64,000 nt of DNA from Tiliqua scincoides. Taxonomy: Eukaryota; Chordata; Lepidosauria; Squamata; Scincidae. The stretch's first letter is position 1. Each line of letters starts with the position of its first letter. A program made the translations under genes and the position numbers. The stretch lies in assembly GCF_035046505.1 (NCBI RefSeq), contig NC_089822.1, positions 209,680,419 to 209,744,418 on the forward strand, given 5' to 3'. Positions 27,501 through 34,735 of the stretch are shown here, one piece after another. The notes beneath the pieces are model-generated. The model had not been told where the DNA came from. It made no database searches and saw nothing but the letters and a program-made list of their open reading frames with translations.

Positions 27501-28432
27501 AAGCCAGAAGATGTTGAGAATGCGAACGAGACAGCAATTGCTGACAAACCTCAAGAAGGTACATATATTTTTGTGCATATTTTTCTTTCTCTTGGGAAAT
27601 TAACTAACAATCTGACCTAGCTTTTAGAAACTTCTTTGTTTATAGAGAAACGTTAAAGCTAACATTTTGTTTCACAGTGGTATAGTCTTCTGTTATATTC
27701 AGGAGCAAGAACTAGCCAGCGTAAAGATAATTTACCTCTAGAAGCAAAACAGGAAAATTTGGTTTACATGGCCATCTGAATGGGTTTATATATTCAATCA
27801 TATATATCAGACAGACATTGTATGCTGGAAGATGTGGCCTCGAAACTCTCTTTGAACATATGAAAAACTGACAAAGGGTCTATGGTAGATAACAGGCTCT
27901 ACAGAACCCCCAAGATCTAGCATTCCATATCAGTACTAACAAGTACTCCTCTGGATATCATGAGAGCCACTTTGATCCAGTGGTCTTGCAAGATGTGGCC
28001 TGAAATCTTGTCTCTGCAAAATGGAGGTCATTCTTTTCCCCCCAGATAGCCTATACAAGCTCTTGGATGCGTAAGGGCTTATAACCTCATCTGTCCACTC
28101 CTCATCTGTTCATCTAGTCCACTCCCTCTCAATGACATCATTATTTTGTCACTGTTGTAGCAGGATGATTGAACGATTTGGAAAAACAAATACTTTTGTG
28201 GGGGAGACTTGAACTTGTCACTGCTGGTTTACCCAATCTTGGCATACATTCCAATATTAAAGAGCATGTAGAATGGAATACATGTTTTGCTTGAATGCAT
28301 TTTAAGAAGCAGAAAGAGCTACACAACATCCTTGGCAGGGCCTTGTGACTGAACATATAGATGTAGCATCCATTCTTGTGTTATTGTGCTTTTTAAAAAT
28401 ACTTGATGGACAGAACAGACTAGCTAAAAATT

Positions 28433-28470
<38 letters not shown>

Positions 28471-29165
28471 CTTAATCATACATGAAAACAGCTGAAGGTA
28501 AGTTTAATTCTCATTATATTTCTGCCTTATCTTTTATGGATGTGTGGCTAAATTTGCTAGCTCATTTTTAAATGAATTAAATTCTGAATTTCACTGAATC
28601 AAGGAGAAACCCACATGATTCATGTCAAATTTCTTTTAAACAACTGAGCTCAGATTTAATTTTTTTTTATAGTCTTACTACTTAGATGAATCAGTTTTCC
28701 CCCAATCCTAACTGAAGCTTATGACAGTGGATCTCATGATCTGCTACTGTAAGTCTGGTCCAGTGTTGCAAATGCCGCATTACTGTTGTGCACTTTGGGA
28801 CTGCTGGCACAGATTGGTAGAGCTCACCCATCCCATGCCAGAGCAGGTAAGGAGGCGGTGGGAGTGGTTTGGGGAGGATTGGGTCAGGAGTGGGTCAATC
28901 TTGTAGCATTTCAAGCGTGAGATGGGAAGGATCTCAACAGCAGTGACACACTGAGTTCCTATCCCCGTTTCCTGGCCAAACACACCCTCTGAGGCACATT
29001 GGACAACAACAGCTGAATAGGGCATCCCCGGTATCCTCTGGTGGTTCCAGAGTGGAACCCCCTCAGATAACAGGGCATGCATATATTTCATTTCTGCTGT
29101 ACTTTCTGCTACTGCTCTGTCAACACATTTTGGTTTTTACAGGCTTTCAATCCTCATTATGAGTA

Positions 29166-29225
<60 letters not shown>

Positions 29226-32200
29226 ATTATTCTATTTTTATTACTGTGTTTTGGTTTCTATTATGTTTTATAAAGGTGTTATTATTAAGCTCGCTAGCTA
29301 GCAGCCATTTTCAACCACTGTGCTGTGGCACACCGGTGTGCCGCGAGTGGTCCACAGGTGTGCCACTGGAATTTGGGGGAAAGTCATTTATTAGTAGGGC
29401 CAATGGGGATGTGAGCCCTCCACTGGCAGCCTGGTGTGCCTTGTCAATTGTAAAAAACCTGATGGTGTACCTTGACCATTTTAGTGGCCTTGTCAGTGTG
29501 CCATGAGATGAAAAAGGTTGAAAATCACTGAGCTAGATGTTAGCAAAGTATTAGGGCCATATGGAGGTGTGGCTTAAAATGAGATATTTGGATTTTTAAA
29601 AACAGTTGTCAGTGCTGTGGAACTTGATTGACTGGGATGGAAGATTTATCTGAATTTTGCTCTTGATACCTGAGCAGATGAGGACCACCATACTGCCATC
29701 TGCGTAACATGGGATGGGAACATGGTGGTAATGGCAAAATGTGCACTCAGTCTTTTTGGATGTTAGCTGAAGAAATTGCATTTTCTTTTTCTTCCCCCAT
29801 ACAGCAAGACAACAATCTTTCCAACATTCCCACTATCAAGCACCACCTTCTTCTCCCTATTACTCTAGTGGTGAGTATTTTTTTAAATTTGCATATAACA
29901 GAGAAAAACCAGGATTACAAAGCATCTCAGAGTAAGTGCTTCCTAACACATTGCTCAATTTCAACAAGAGTTGACTCAATCAGGAGGTCTTTTGCAGCTA
30001 GTTGAGGACCCCTGATGGATTCTGCCTGAGGGCCCAATCCTATCCAATTTTCTAGTGCTGGTGCAGCTATGCTAATAGGCTGTACACTGCATCCTGTGGT
30101 GGGGAAGCAGCCACAGAGGCTTCCTCAAGGTAAGGGGACATTTGCTCCTTTACCTCAGGGCTGCATTGCAGCTGCACCGATGCTGGAAAGTTAATAGGAT
30201 TGGGCCCTTAGTTTTCCTATCCAACTAAGCATGTGGTAATAAATTTGAGGATCATTGGCTTATTTGTGGTAGGAATTTAGTCATAGGACTGGTGAAGACC
30301 ACAAAAGACATGAAAACTTTGTTTTAGAAAAGTTGTTTTTCCTCAGTTCAGGTTTCCATTGAGGTGGTTCTGGTCACCAAGTATATTGTTCCAACAGGAT
30401 TTGGAGCTGGGAAGCTTCATTTGAATGTTGGAGGCATGAAAACTCGATTTACATTTGAGTAGATAAGGCTGCATTTAATTTTGGAGTGTTAAACTCCTTG
30501 GATCATTTGGGGGGGATAATTTCATGGTTCAGGGTGATAAGTGTGACCTTCCTGGCCTTTGGATTGGTGGCCTCTTGCCATCAGTCCTGTGAATAACCAC
30601 TTTACTGGTCTGGCTCTTTGCTCTCCTGGCAGGCACCTGGCACCAACTTCACTTTGTGCTAATGTTTCCTTGCAGTTGATGCAGATCCACACTTCATTAT
30701 CGCTGTTCCCCAGAAAGAAGATGCACTTTGTTTCAATATTAATGAAGATCCAGGGATTGTATTAAACTTAGTAAGAGACCCAGTTACAGGTGAGCTTTTT
30801 CTCTTAAAACATAGGGTTGTTAATTTTAGACTCGCTGCAGTTATGACAAACTGTGGTTTGAAGGAAGGAGGAACCTCCATGGCAAGGTTCAGCATCTCAG
30901 TGGTGGCAATGCTCAAGCATGCATCTTCAGCTCACCTCATCATAAGGCTGGCCCTGGGCTTACTTACTGTCCTAGGGATGCAAAATAGTTGCAGGAGGTC
31001 AGGACCTAGTTATCTCCGTGAAAGGTTTGGAATGGAGCTGGAGTGAAAGGCAGGACAAGCAGGCTGAGAGTGAAGCAGGGTATTAGAATGGAAGGGAGGA
31101 GTAAAGGCTGCACAGTAGGCAGGAGCAGGAAACAGTGAGCTGACTCTGGGAGAGTCTCCCAGTGTGGCGGTGTTGTACCAGAGACTGATGAGCTGCTGCT
31201 GAAATACTTATATGGCAGCAGGGAAAATATCCCACCCCTTTCTGGATCGAGCTAGGTCCCCATTCAGGGCATGTATCTGAGCTTGCTTCCTCCTGAGAAA
31301 ATGATTGCAGTATGAAACTAGCCCCTCCCCTCCCCTGCCATGTTCCTCTGTTAAATAACATTTCCCCTTTGGAGCAGCTGCATGCATAGACCCACCATAG
31401 GATACGGCAGGCGGCTTTTTTTTTTTTTTGGCATGGCTGCACTGTCACTGGTGGCAAGGGTTAGGATTGGGGTGTTAGAGTGGGACAAGATCATTTGCTA
31501 AATTGTTCCTTTTCATAATTCCTTTTCTTAACACCACATATGCTATAGGTGTTATAGTCAATGGGCAACTTATTGGTGATAAGAAGAGCAGCAATGATGC
31601 AGGACCACAGAATACATATTTTGGAACACTTGGGATTGTAAATATTCATCTGGATTTAAGACTTGAAATAACTACTGAGGAAATCATCCTTCAGAATGGT
31701 ATAAAGCAGACTAGATTCAAGTGGCTTGATGACGTCATCTTACGACAACCAGGGTAAACTCTGCACATTCTAAAAAAAGGATAAAACCCTTACACAGCAC
31801 AATTCTATGTACGGCTACTCAGAAGTAAACCCTATTGTGTTCAGTGGGGCTTATTCCCAGGAAAGTGTGTATAGAATTGCAGCCTTAGTGCAACCTCACG
31901 ATCTGAGAAAAAAAACAACACGCGACATAACAAAATCCCTTTTTATTTTTATATATATATCCAGTGCTAATACCATTCCATGTCAATTCTCAAATAATGT
32001 CAGATATCAGATATTAAATAATTTCAGATATCTGATTGCACTCCACCTGTAGAATACAATGAACTAATGCATGCTAATTGGTGCAAGCTATTGAATACCG
32101 TGAAATATGAATACAGTTTCACATCAACTCTCAAATGCAGTTAAATATTGAAATCAAAGTTGGATGTTACAAAATCAAACACTGTTCACTATCAGATATT

Positions 32201-33465
32201 CAGTGATTATAGGACAAAAGTTCAGGACAAAAGTGGCATATATTTGGAATAACTGTTTGAAGGGGGAATCTTTTTATGAACTTTAGGTGCAAATTGTCAG
32301 CACTATTCTTGGCTGATGTTATTAAGACTTTTTCTTTCTCTTTTTTTCCAATCAGTTTTGGAAATTGAGGACCTGCTAACACATACAAGGGCATCAAGCA
32401 GAGATGCTTCCACCTCTAGAATGTCTTGTTATATATGCATTTAATTTTATTTATTTTTCACATTTTTATACAACCCTTCTTCCAAGAAGCTCAGACTGGT
32501 GTACTCTGGTGTACTCTGGGAGATAGACTGAAAGGTAATGACTGACCCAAGGTCACCCAGGAAGCTTCATGGCTGAGTAGGGTTCTTCCAGGTCCAAGTT
32601 CAACTCCAGAACCACTACACCATTTTGCATGCAAAAGAGTGACAGTGATCCTTGTTAAATTACAGCAGTGCAAAGTCTTGGAGAAGATGGTGAGCATGAT
32701 AAGATCCAGTAAGGTCAGTCATCTCTATGCAGAGATGAAGGGAGAGTGTACTTCAGTTCCTCTTCCTCTGGTCTGCTCAAAAGGCGATCAACTTTGTAAG
32801 AGTTGATAGCCTGATAACTGAAGTGAATTGAAGCCAGAATTTCCATAACAGATACTTGATTCTAGGGGTACATTTAAAATACAGACATTCTTTTTAAAAA
32901 TGTCTTCCCAACAGATGGTTTTCTTCCCATCACCAAGTTCCTCAGCAGTATTGTTGATGGTAAAGATTGCATCATTCTGTTTTCCTTGTTCTTTCTCTTC
33001 TCACCTAGTTTTACTTTGATTATCAAACGAAAAAAGAGCCTAGAGGTCTCAATGGATGATGGGGCAAGATTTCTTGTTATTCTGCATCAAGTGTGGAAAA
33101 AGCATCCACTACATAGAGATTTCCTAGGATTTTACACCCTGGATAGTCACAGGTTGTCTGAGCAAACCCACGGTTTATTAGGTAACAATTTACAACACTG
33201 TATTTTGATTTTGTTTCCTGTTGCTTTCCTTTCATGCCTTCTAGGTCTCTTGGCATTAAGCACTATTTGCTTGTGTGTGTGTGGCCCAAATCCTAACAAA
33301 CGTTCCCGCACTGGCACAGCTGTGCCAATGGGACGTGTGCTGCATCCTGCAGTTGGGTGGCACTCATGGAGGCCTTCTTAAGATAAAGGAATGTTTGTTC
33401 CCTTACCTTGGAGCTGCATTGCCCTTATGTGGGTGCTGGTAAGTGGGTTAGGATTGTTCCCTCTG

Positions 33466-33561
<96 letters not shown>

Positions 33562-34735
33562 TTAATGTAAAGATAACAGTTGGAATGTCTGACAGCCCAA
33601 TCCTGAGCTGCCCGGGGTGCGGGGCTGCAGTGGCACCAAAAATGGCTGCCACCACATCCTGCGCGCTTCGGGTAGCCACTGGCAGCTCCTTGGGAGAAGG
33701 GGACTTTCATCGCCTTCCCCCAGGTACTGAATAGTCCCGCAATGGGGCTACTCAATTCTCCGCCGACCCAAAGGTTGGTGGAGAATCAAGAGCCTCCATG
33801 TTGAGCAGTGAGCCTGACATGAAGGCTCTGGATCTGATCGAACTTCGCTCCATCAGTCCTGCCTGCCTCCCTCCCTGCTCCCTCCCCCCATAACGCCTCC
33901 TTCCTGTCCTCTGCCGTCCTCCTCTCCCCTCCCTGGAACACCTCCTCCCAGCCTCCCCCCACACCCGCACTTACCTCTCCGTTGCTTGGTGGTCCATGCA
34001 ACTGCCCAGCAGTGGAATTCCGGTGTCCGCCCAGTGCTAGCCCAGCCTTACAACATGTCTGCAACAGTGCATGCCAGTGGTAAGCTGACACGCACTGTTC
34101 AGGATTGGGCAGTGAGATACCTATAAAGTTGCACATAAAATTAGGTACAAAAGTACAGTTGCAGCCTAGTTCAAGCTGTGGAATGTATTAAAGGACTTCT
34201 GTCCTGATGTTCAGCCAGACACTCCTATGGAAGGAAAAAGGGAAGGAGGGATGCTTGATGCCTCCAGGTGGGTAGCAGCAATGGATCACTTTCTGTTTGA
34301 ATAAAATGTGCATAATTAAGATATATTAAAATCAAAACATTAGAAAAGGTGAGATAGTATCACTTAGTGGAAACTCTTTGGTGACTCTTGTCATCCGTTT
34401 CTTAAGGACAATTTTTCCACTCCATTGACTTCAGCATACTAGAAGTACACCCTGGGACTGATCCTGAGAAACCAGATGCCACCATGATTGTGAAAAATAG
34501 CCAGCTGTCAGTAACCAGGTAAACAGAAACAGAGTTTTAGGTGACACTTACTTGCCTGCATTAAATTAGGCCCCTAACCATGATGCTTTATGCCTTCCAT
34601 TTTAGGGGATGGCAAAAAGATTACAGAAACGATGTTCGGCATGGTGTCAATATCCCCTGCTGGTTCATTCACAACAACGGGGAAGGTCTAATTGATGGTG
34701 TCCACACAGACTATATTGTTCCCAGTATATTCTGA
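726..34735 (+). CDS. ITIH3: Gene A: inter-alpha-trypsin inhibitor heavy chain H3-like, complete, 21 exons
   Basis: Secreted heavy chain of the inter-alpha-inhibitor family. Such chains are linked to bikunin through chondroitin sulfate and transferred to hyaluronan. Exons: 726-818, 3020-3040, 5520-5686, 6767-6871, 8059-8221, 10133-10243, 11990-12115, 12199-12315, 15265-15433, 17648-17773, 19450-19631, 20504-20689, 25382-25521, 27398-27558, 28492-28497, 29805-29870, 30676-30789, 31549-31753, 33009-33181, 34407-34518, 34606-34735. The total is 2673 nt, or 890 residues plus TGA, and human ITIH3 is about the same length. Parts in order: signal peptide 1-20, KKR propeptide site near 31-33, VIT domain about 36-160, VWA domain about 283-443 with DVSGS at 289-293, NLT sequon at 579, VDADPHF at 647-653, then the C-terminal propeptide. 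All introns are GT-AG with matching phases. The start was chosen for its CACCATGG context and the signal peptide. Best match from memory is ITIH3; ITIH1 is the next closest. Confidence 0.96.
1405..1482 (+). mobile_element. CR1 LINE 3'-end fragment
   Basis: Contains GACAGGTCTTTGGCCTGATC and CAGCAGGGCTCTTCTTATG, the CR1 3' UTR, here on the + strand. The same sequence is seen inverted at 36588 and 61778. Confidence 0.75.
2085..2235. mobile_element. hAT-type MITE with perfect 8-bp target duplication
   Basis: Begins CAATGGTGAGCAAACTTTC and ends with the inverse of CAGGGGTGGGCAAACTATC. It is flanked on both sides by TTTTAGTG (2077-2084 and 2236-2243). At 151 bp it is a non-autonomous element. Confidence 0.85.
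2295..2469. mobile_element. CCAATCC-type MITE, TAA target duplication
   Basis: 175 bp, with terminal inverted repeats beginning GGGCCCAATCCTATCCAA, and TAA at 2292-2294 and 2470-2472. Non-autonomous. The 3-bp TNA target is like PIF/Harbinger. Confidence 0.8.
2470..2551. mobile_element. Relic of the short GAGTAGAC-type MITE
   Basis: Carries CATACTTCTGAGTAGACATG and a decayed GCTTGGGCTC end, directly adjoining the preceding element. Confidence 0.5.
3020..3040 (+). CDS. ITIH3: Gene A exon 2 (21 nt): KRSASHE
   Basis: A very short exon with a tctttgcag acceptor and a gtaag donor, phase 0 at both ends. Joined to exon 1 it gives KKRSASHE, matching GKRSLPEG of human ITIH3, where cleavage after KR releases the mature N-terminus. 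Confidence 0.92.
3867..4045. mobile_element. CCAATCC-type MITE, TAA target duplication
   Basis: 179 bp. The left end GGGTGCAATCCTAACCAA pairs with the inverse of GGGCACAATCCTAACCAA at the right end. TAA lies at 3864-3866 and 4046-4048. Confidence 0.8.
4493..4684. mobile_element. MITE with about 40-bp inverted repeats
   Basis: The left arm contains CATTTCCACTACAGCTTTAA and the right arm carries its inverse, with TTCACTTTCAATGCA also repeated inverted. About 190 bp. No convincing target duplication could be read, so the superfamily is open. Confidence 0.7.
5520..5686 (+). CDS. ITIH3: Gene A exon 3: start of VIT domain
   Basis: Begins HPGGIEVY and contains [17 protein letters not shown] and [14 protein letters not shown], the N-terminal strands of the VIT domain. 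It holds a possible N-glycosylation site, NVS. Acceptor ctctccag, donor gtatgc, phase 0 to 2. Confidence 0.95.
5799..6190. mobile_element. CCAATCC-type MITE split by another
   Basis: An outer copy starts CAGCCCAATCCTAAC and appears to resume after 5999, ending GACAGGATTGGATCAG. The 5818-5996 copy sits inside it. The outer right end is approximate. Confidence 0.5.
5818..5996. mobile_element. CCAATCC-type MITE, TAA target duplication, nested
   Basis: 179 bp, starts GGGCCCAATCCTAACCAA, and is flanked by TAA at 5815-5817 and 5997-5999. Inserted into an older relative. Confidence 0.75.
6767..6871 (+). CDS. ITIH3: Gene A exon 4: VIT domain
   Basis: Encodes [20 protein letters not shown] and ends GQTAGLVK, near-diagnostic of ITIH heavy chains. 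Phase 2 to 2. A short DNA transposon begins at about the fifth base of the following intron, so part of the donor site comes from the transposon. Confidence 0.96.
6876..6965 (+). mobile_element. Short MITE inside the exon 4 donor site
   Basis: About 90 bp, starting GGCTGCAATCCTAACC and ending in its inverted partner before GTGCCC. The interior carries the ACTTACTTCTGAGTAGAC motif seen in at least six other copies in the window. It begins right after gtaa of the exon 4 donor, so the family's usual TAA target would have been the donor's own TAA. The right target copy reads AAA, so that duplication has decayed or is inexact. Confidence 0.75.
7330..7580. mobile_element. Decayed CCAATCC-family MITE
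   Basis: The interior shares GGGTAAGGGAACATTTGTTC and TGCACCAGC motifs with the better copies in the window. The ends are eroded and the bounds are approximate. Confidence 0.4.
8059..8221 (+). CDS. ITIH3: Gene A exon 5: VIT domain
   Basis: Encodes [20 protein letters not shown], then [11 protein letters not shown] and KYELYLKI, the core of the VIT domain. Phase 2 to 0, with a gtaag donor. Confidence 0.96.
8816..9270 (+). mobile_element. Longer CCAATCC-type MITE (CAGCCC subfamily), TAA duplication
   Basis: 455 bp, starts CAGCCCAATCCTGAGCTGCC and ends GGACTGGGCTG. TAA lies on both sides (8813-8815 and 9271-9273). The interior has the GGGGCTACTCA motif of this subfamily. Confidence 0.8.
9294..10021. 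mobile_element. Tigger/pogo-like element with a nested hAT
   Basis: Starts CAGTGGCCGCTCCTTATCTG and ends GATACCAAGGGCCAACTG. It is flanked by TA on both sides and contains the CAGATTTCAATATCCGTAG type of motif seen in Tigger elements. A hAT element interrupts it at 9534-9996. Confidence 0.65.
9534..9996. mobile_element. hAT-type element inside the Tigger-like copy
   Basis: Ends CAGGGGTGCCCAAACT and the inverse of CAGGGGTGTCCAAAA. The flanks CTCTGTGG and CTGTATGG match at 6 of 8 positions, as expected of an aged 8-bp duplication. Confidence 0.75.
10133..10243 (+). CDS. ITIH3: Gene A exon 6: end of VIT domain
   Basis: Encodes [18 protein letters not shown] and ends [20 protein letters not shown] closely matches the family. 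Phase 0 at both ends, acceptor cattccag, donor gtatgt. Confidence 0.96.
10909..11678. mobile_element. hAT-type element, perfect 8-bp duplication, with a nested MITE
   Basis: Starts CAGGGGTGACCAAACTT and ends with the inverse of CAGGGGTTGCCAAACC. CCTTATTG flanks both ends (10901-10908, 11679-11686). Most of its length is a second element inserted at 11075-11634. Confidence 0.88.
11075..11634. mobile_element. CCAATCC-family MITE nested in the hAT
   Basis: 560 bp, starts GGGCGCAATCCAGCCC and ends GTAGGATTGCGCCC, flanked by AAA on both sides. The interior is GC-rich, with an inverted pair around GACTTGTGCC and GGCACAAGTC. Confidence 0.7.
11990..12115 (+). CDS. ITIH3: Gene A exon 7: linker with two cysteines
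   Basis: Encodes [18 protein letters not shown] followed by TTSLLQGDF and YDVNRDSP. The two cysteines (C-x2-C) match human ITIH3, and NCT is a possible N-glycan site. Phase 0 at both ends. Confidence 0.96.
12199..12315 (+). CDS. ITIH3: Gene A exon 8: start of VWA domain with MIDAS
   Basis: Encodes [12 protein letters not shown] and [18 protein letters not shown] at residues 289-293 is the DxSxS metal-binding motif of the VWA domain and is intact. Phase 0 at both ends, donor gtaatc. Confidence 0.97.
12364..12710 (+). mobile_element. CAGCCC-subfamily MITE, TAA duplication
   Basis: 347 bp, starts CAGCCCAATCCTGAGCTGCC and ends GATTGGGCAG, with TAA at 12361-12363 and 12711-12713. It begins 48 bases after exon 8 of gene A. 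Confidence 0.8.
14410..15028 (-). mobile_element. CAGCCC-subfamily MITE, inverted copy
   Basis: Ends GGCTCAGGATTGGGCTG, the inverse of the usual start. The interior carries long purine-rich then GC-rich stretches and the inverted GGGGCTACT motif. The 218-codon open frame it spawns is not a gene. Confidence 0.7.
15265..15433 (+). CDS. ITIH3: Gene A exon 9: VWA domain
   Basis: Encodes [20 protein letters not shown] and [12 protein letters not shown]. Phase 0 to 1, donor gtaatt. Length 169 nt, the same as the matching exon of gene B. Confidence 0.96.
15484..15533. repeat. (CT)n(GT)n microsatellite
   Basis: About 12 CT followed by about 13 GT units, 50 bases after exon 9 of gene A. Confidence 0.95.
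15692..16052. mobile_element. Truncated CAGCCC-subfamily MITE
   Basis: Has the GGGGCTACT interior, the CACGGAGGCTCA block and an end GAGGATTGGGTCC followed by TAA. The left end is missing. Confidence 0.55.
16053..17647. other. Rest of intron 9 of gene A
   Basis: No exon or RNA gene seen. A decayed GAGTAGAC-type MITE lies around 16466-16550 and a short GT tract near 17185. The remainder is unremarkable. Confidence 0.4.
17648..17773 (+). CDS. ITIH3: Gene A exon 10: VWA domain, MIDAS loops
   Basis: Encodes [15 protein letters not shown] and ends [19 protein letters not shown] and MLTDG are the second and third VWA metal-site loops, and both look normal. Phase 1 at both ends, donor gtaagt. Confidence 0.96.
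18330..18545 (+). mobile_element. LINE/SINE 3'-tail fragment
   Basis: T-rich stretch followed by a decayed gene-desert-type LINE tail ending TCGAAATCTAAATAAATAAA. It resembles the better copy at 63690-63845. Family not certain. Confidence 0.4.
18884..19186. mobile_element. CCAATCC-family MITE relic
   Basis: Left end CAAAATCCTATTTCTG and right end GTTAGAATTGGGTTG are diverged family termini. The bounds are approximate. Confidence 0.4.
19450..19631 (+). CDS. ITIH3: Gene A exon 11: end of VWA domain
   Basis: Encodes [20 protein letters not shown] and [14 protein letters not shown], a block nearly invariant in ITIH1/ITIH3. Phase 1 to 0, acceptor tccgtacag, donor gtagaa. Confidence 0.96.
19843..19983 (-). 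mobile_element. 5S rRNA-derived SINE
   Basis: Read on the - strand it is 5S rRNA-like (AGCAGGATCAGGCCTGGTTA and CTCCCATCC inverse) followed by the tail CATAGTCTTTCGAGACTGAA. The head is 5S and the tail is not, so this is a SINE and not a ribosomal gene. It lies in intron 11 of gene A. Confidence 0.88.
20504..20689 (+). CDS. ITIH3: Gene A exon 12: post-VWA domain
   Basis: Encodes [11 protein letters not shown] and [16 protein letters not shown]. This block separates ITIH1/ITIH3 from ITIH2. By eye, 49 of 62 residues equal the gene B exon. Phase 0 at both ends. Confidence 0.97.
20764..21282. mobile_element. CCAATCC-family MITE
   Basis: Starts CAGTCCAATCCTAACCTGCA and ends GGTTAGGTTTGCGCT. The interior has the GGGGACATTTCC and GGGCTACTCAG motifs. 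Target duplication not clear. Confidence 0.55.
22284..23927 (-). other. Gag-like open frame of the ERV-L-like fossil
   Basis: A long frame of about 540 codons. The N-terminal part has a hydrophobic stretch ([15 protein letters not shown]). The middle has [33 protein letters not shown] and [17 protein letters not shown], resembling ERV-L/Fv1-type capsid. The first codons overlap the LTR, so the true start is probably further in. Treated as a fossil gag, not a host gene. Confidence 0.65.
23890..24648 (-). repeat. 5' LTR of the ERV-L-like fossil
   Basis: 759 bp. On the - strand it begins TGTAATGGAAG and ends GACAGGACA, so it has TG...CA ends, with an AATAAA signal in the middle part. Its lower part matches 21569-21722. 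Confidence 0.8.
24944..25123. mobile_element. CCAATCC-type MITE
   Basis: About 180 bp, starts GGACCCAATCCTATCCAAC and ends GGATAGGTTTGGGCCC. TAA on the left only. Confidence 0.65.
25382..25521 (+). CDS. ITIH3: Gene A exon 13: helical region
   Basis: Encodes [16 protein letters not shown] and [18 protein letters not shown], then LLEKR. Phase 0 to 2, donor gtaact. Confidence 0.96.
26043..26234. mobile_element. hAT-type MITE
   Basis: 192 bp, with ends CAGTGGTTCCCAGACT and the inverse of CAGTGATCCCCAAACT. The flanks GGCGAAGG and GGCTAAGT agree at 6 of 8 positions. Confidence 0.75.
27398..27558 (+). CDS. ITIH3: Gene A exon 14: NLT glycosylation block
   Basis: Encodes [18 protein letters not shown] and [14 protein letters not shown]. 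The NLT sequon lines up with the known glycosylation site in human ITIH3. Phase 2 to 1, donor gtacat. Confidence 0.95.
28435..28465 (+). repeat. (CT)n tract before the micro-exon
   Basis: About 15 CT repeats end 26 bases before the 6-nt exon 15. As a pyrimidine tract it could help that tiny exon to be recognised. Gene B has no such tract at the same place. Confidence 0.9.
28492..28497 (+). CDS. ITIH3: Gene A exon 15: 6-nt micro-exon
   Basis: CTGAAG between an acceptor (catgaaaacag) and a donor (gtaagt). It is phase 1 at both ends, adds Ala-Glu, and keeps the frame. The same six bases with near-identical flanks occur in gene B at 53451-53456, and human ITIH3 has a matching AE in this linker. 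Confidence 0.88.
29168..29222. repeat. (GT)n microsatellite
   Basis: About 27 GT units in intron 15 of gene A. Confidence 0.95.
29302..29530. mobile_element. hAT-type MITE
   Basis: Ends CAGCCATTTTCAACC and the inverse of CAGTGATTTTCAACC. AGCTAG abuts both ends. About 230 bp. Confidence 0.65.
29805..29870 (+). CDS. ITIH3: Gene A exon 16: Pro/Tyr-rich linker
   Basis: Encodes [20 protein letters not shown], then SS. This is the variable linker before the processing site. It is 66 nt here and 51 nt in gene B. Acceptor cccatacag, donor gtgagt, phase 1 at both ends. Confidence 0.92.
30030..30207. mobile_element. CCAATCC-type MITE
   Basis: 178 bp, starts GGGCCCAATCCTATCCAA and ends TAATAGGATTGGGCCC. 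TGA on the left and TTA on the right, so one base differs. Confidence 0.75.
30676..30789 (+). CDS. ITIH3: Gene A exon 17: Asp-Pro processing site
   Basis: Begins [20 protein letters not shown]. In ITIH heavy chains the C-terminal propeptide is removed at the Asp-Pro bond, and the new terminal Asp is esterified to chondroitin sulfate. That Asp is residue 650 here and is intact. Phase 1 at both ends. Confidence 0.96.
31549..31753 (+). CDS. ITIH3: Gene A exon 18: C-terminal propeptide
   Basis: Encodes [15 protein letters not shown], then [15 protein letters not shown] and [11 protein letters not shown]. Phase 1 to 2, acceptor tgctatag, donor gtaaac. Its 205-nt length equals the gene B exon. Confidence 0.95.
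31793..31884 (-). mobile_element. GAGTAGAC-type MITE, TTA duplication
   Basis: 92 bp with GGCTGCAATTC-type ends and the inverted ACTTACTTCTGAGTAG-like core (GTACGGCTACTCAGAAGTAA). TTA at 31790-31792 and 31885-31887. It lies 39 bases after exon 18 of gene A. Confidence 0.75.
32440..33008. other. Intron 18 tail, repeat-like stretch
   Basis: Around 32440-32600 there is a diverged SINE- or LINE-type tail (CCAAGAAGCTCAGACTGGTG). Nothing else recognisable before exon 19. Confidence 0.3.
33009..33181 (+). CDS. ITIH3: Gene A exon 19: C-terminal propeptide
   Basis: Encodes [32 protein letters not shown] and [25 protein letters not shown] is nearly invariant in ITIH1/ITIH3. Phase 2 to 1. Confidence 0.96.
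33283..33461. mobile_element. CCAATCC-type MITE
   Basis: Starts GGCCCAAATCCTAACAA and ends GGGTTAGGATTGTTCC. The interior has the GGCACAGCTGTGCCAATGGG and CCTTACCTTGGAGCTGCATT motifs. Confidence 0.65.
33467..33560. repeat. (GT)n(GA)n microsatellite
   Basis: About 38 GT units followed by about 8 GA units. It lies between two MITEs. Confidence 0.95.
33593..34112 (+). mobile_element. CAGCCC-subfamily MITE, TGA duplication
   Basis: 520 bp, starts CAGCCCAATCCTGAGCTGCC and ends CAGGATTGGGCAG, with TGA at 33590-33592 and 34113-34115. Confidence 0.82.
34407..34518 (+). CDS. ITIH3: Gene A exon 20: C-terminal propeptide
   Basis: Encodes [19 protein letters not shown] and [17 protein letters not shown]. 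Phase 1 to 2, donor gtaaac, 112 nt as in gene B. Confidence 0.95.
34606..34735 (+). CDS. ITIH3: Gene A exon 21: C-terminus and stop
   Basis: Encodes [27 protein letters not shown] and [10 protein letters not shown], then TGA. The ending closely matches human ITIH3 (HTDYIVPNLF). Confidence 0.97.

Noticed and set aside
28728-28748. 21-nt stretch between an AG and GTAAGT in gene A that would keep the frame
   Set aside because: Its residues (VDLMICY) are hydrophobic and unlike the linker, it has no match in gene B, and it lies in repeat-like sequence.
33467-33560. A regular repeat array as CRISPR or Z-DNA element
   Set aside because: It is a plain GT/GA microsatellite without spacers. Z-DNA potential is possible for any GT tract and is not evidence of function.
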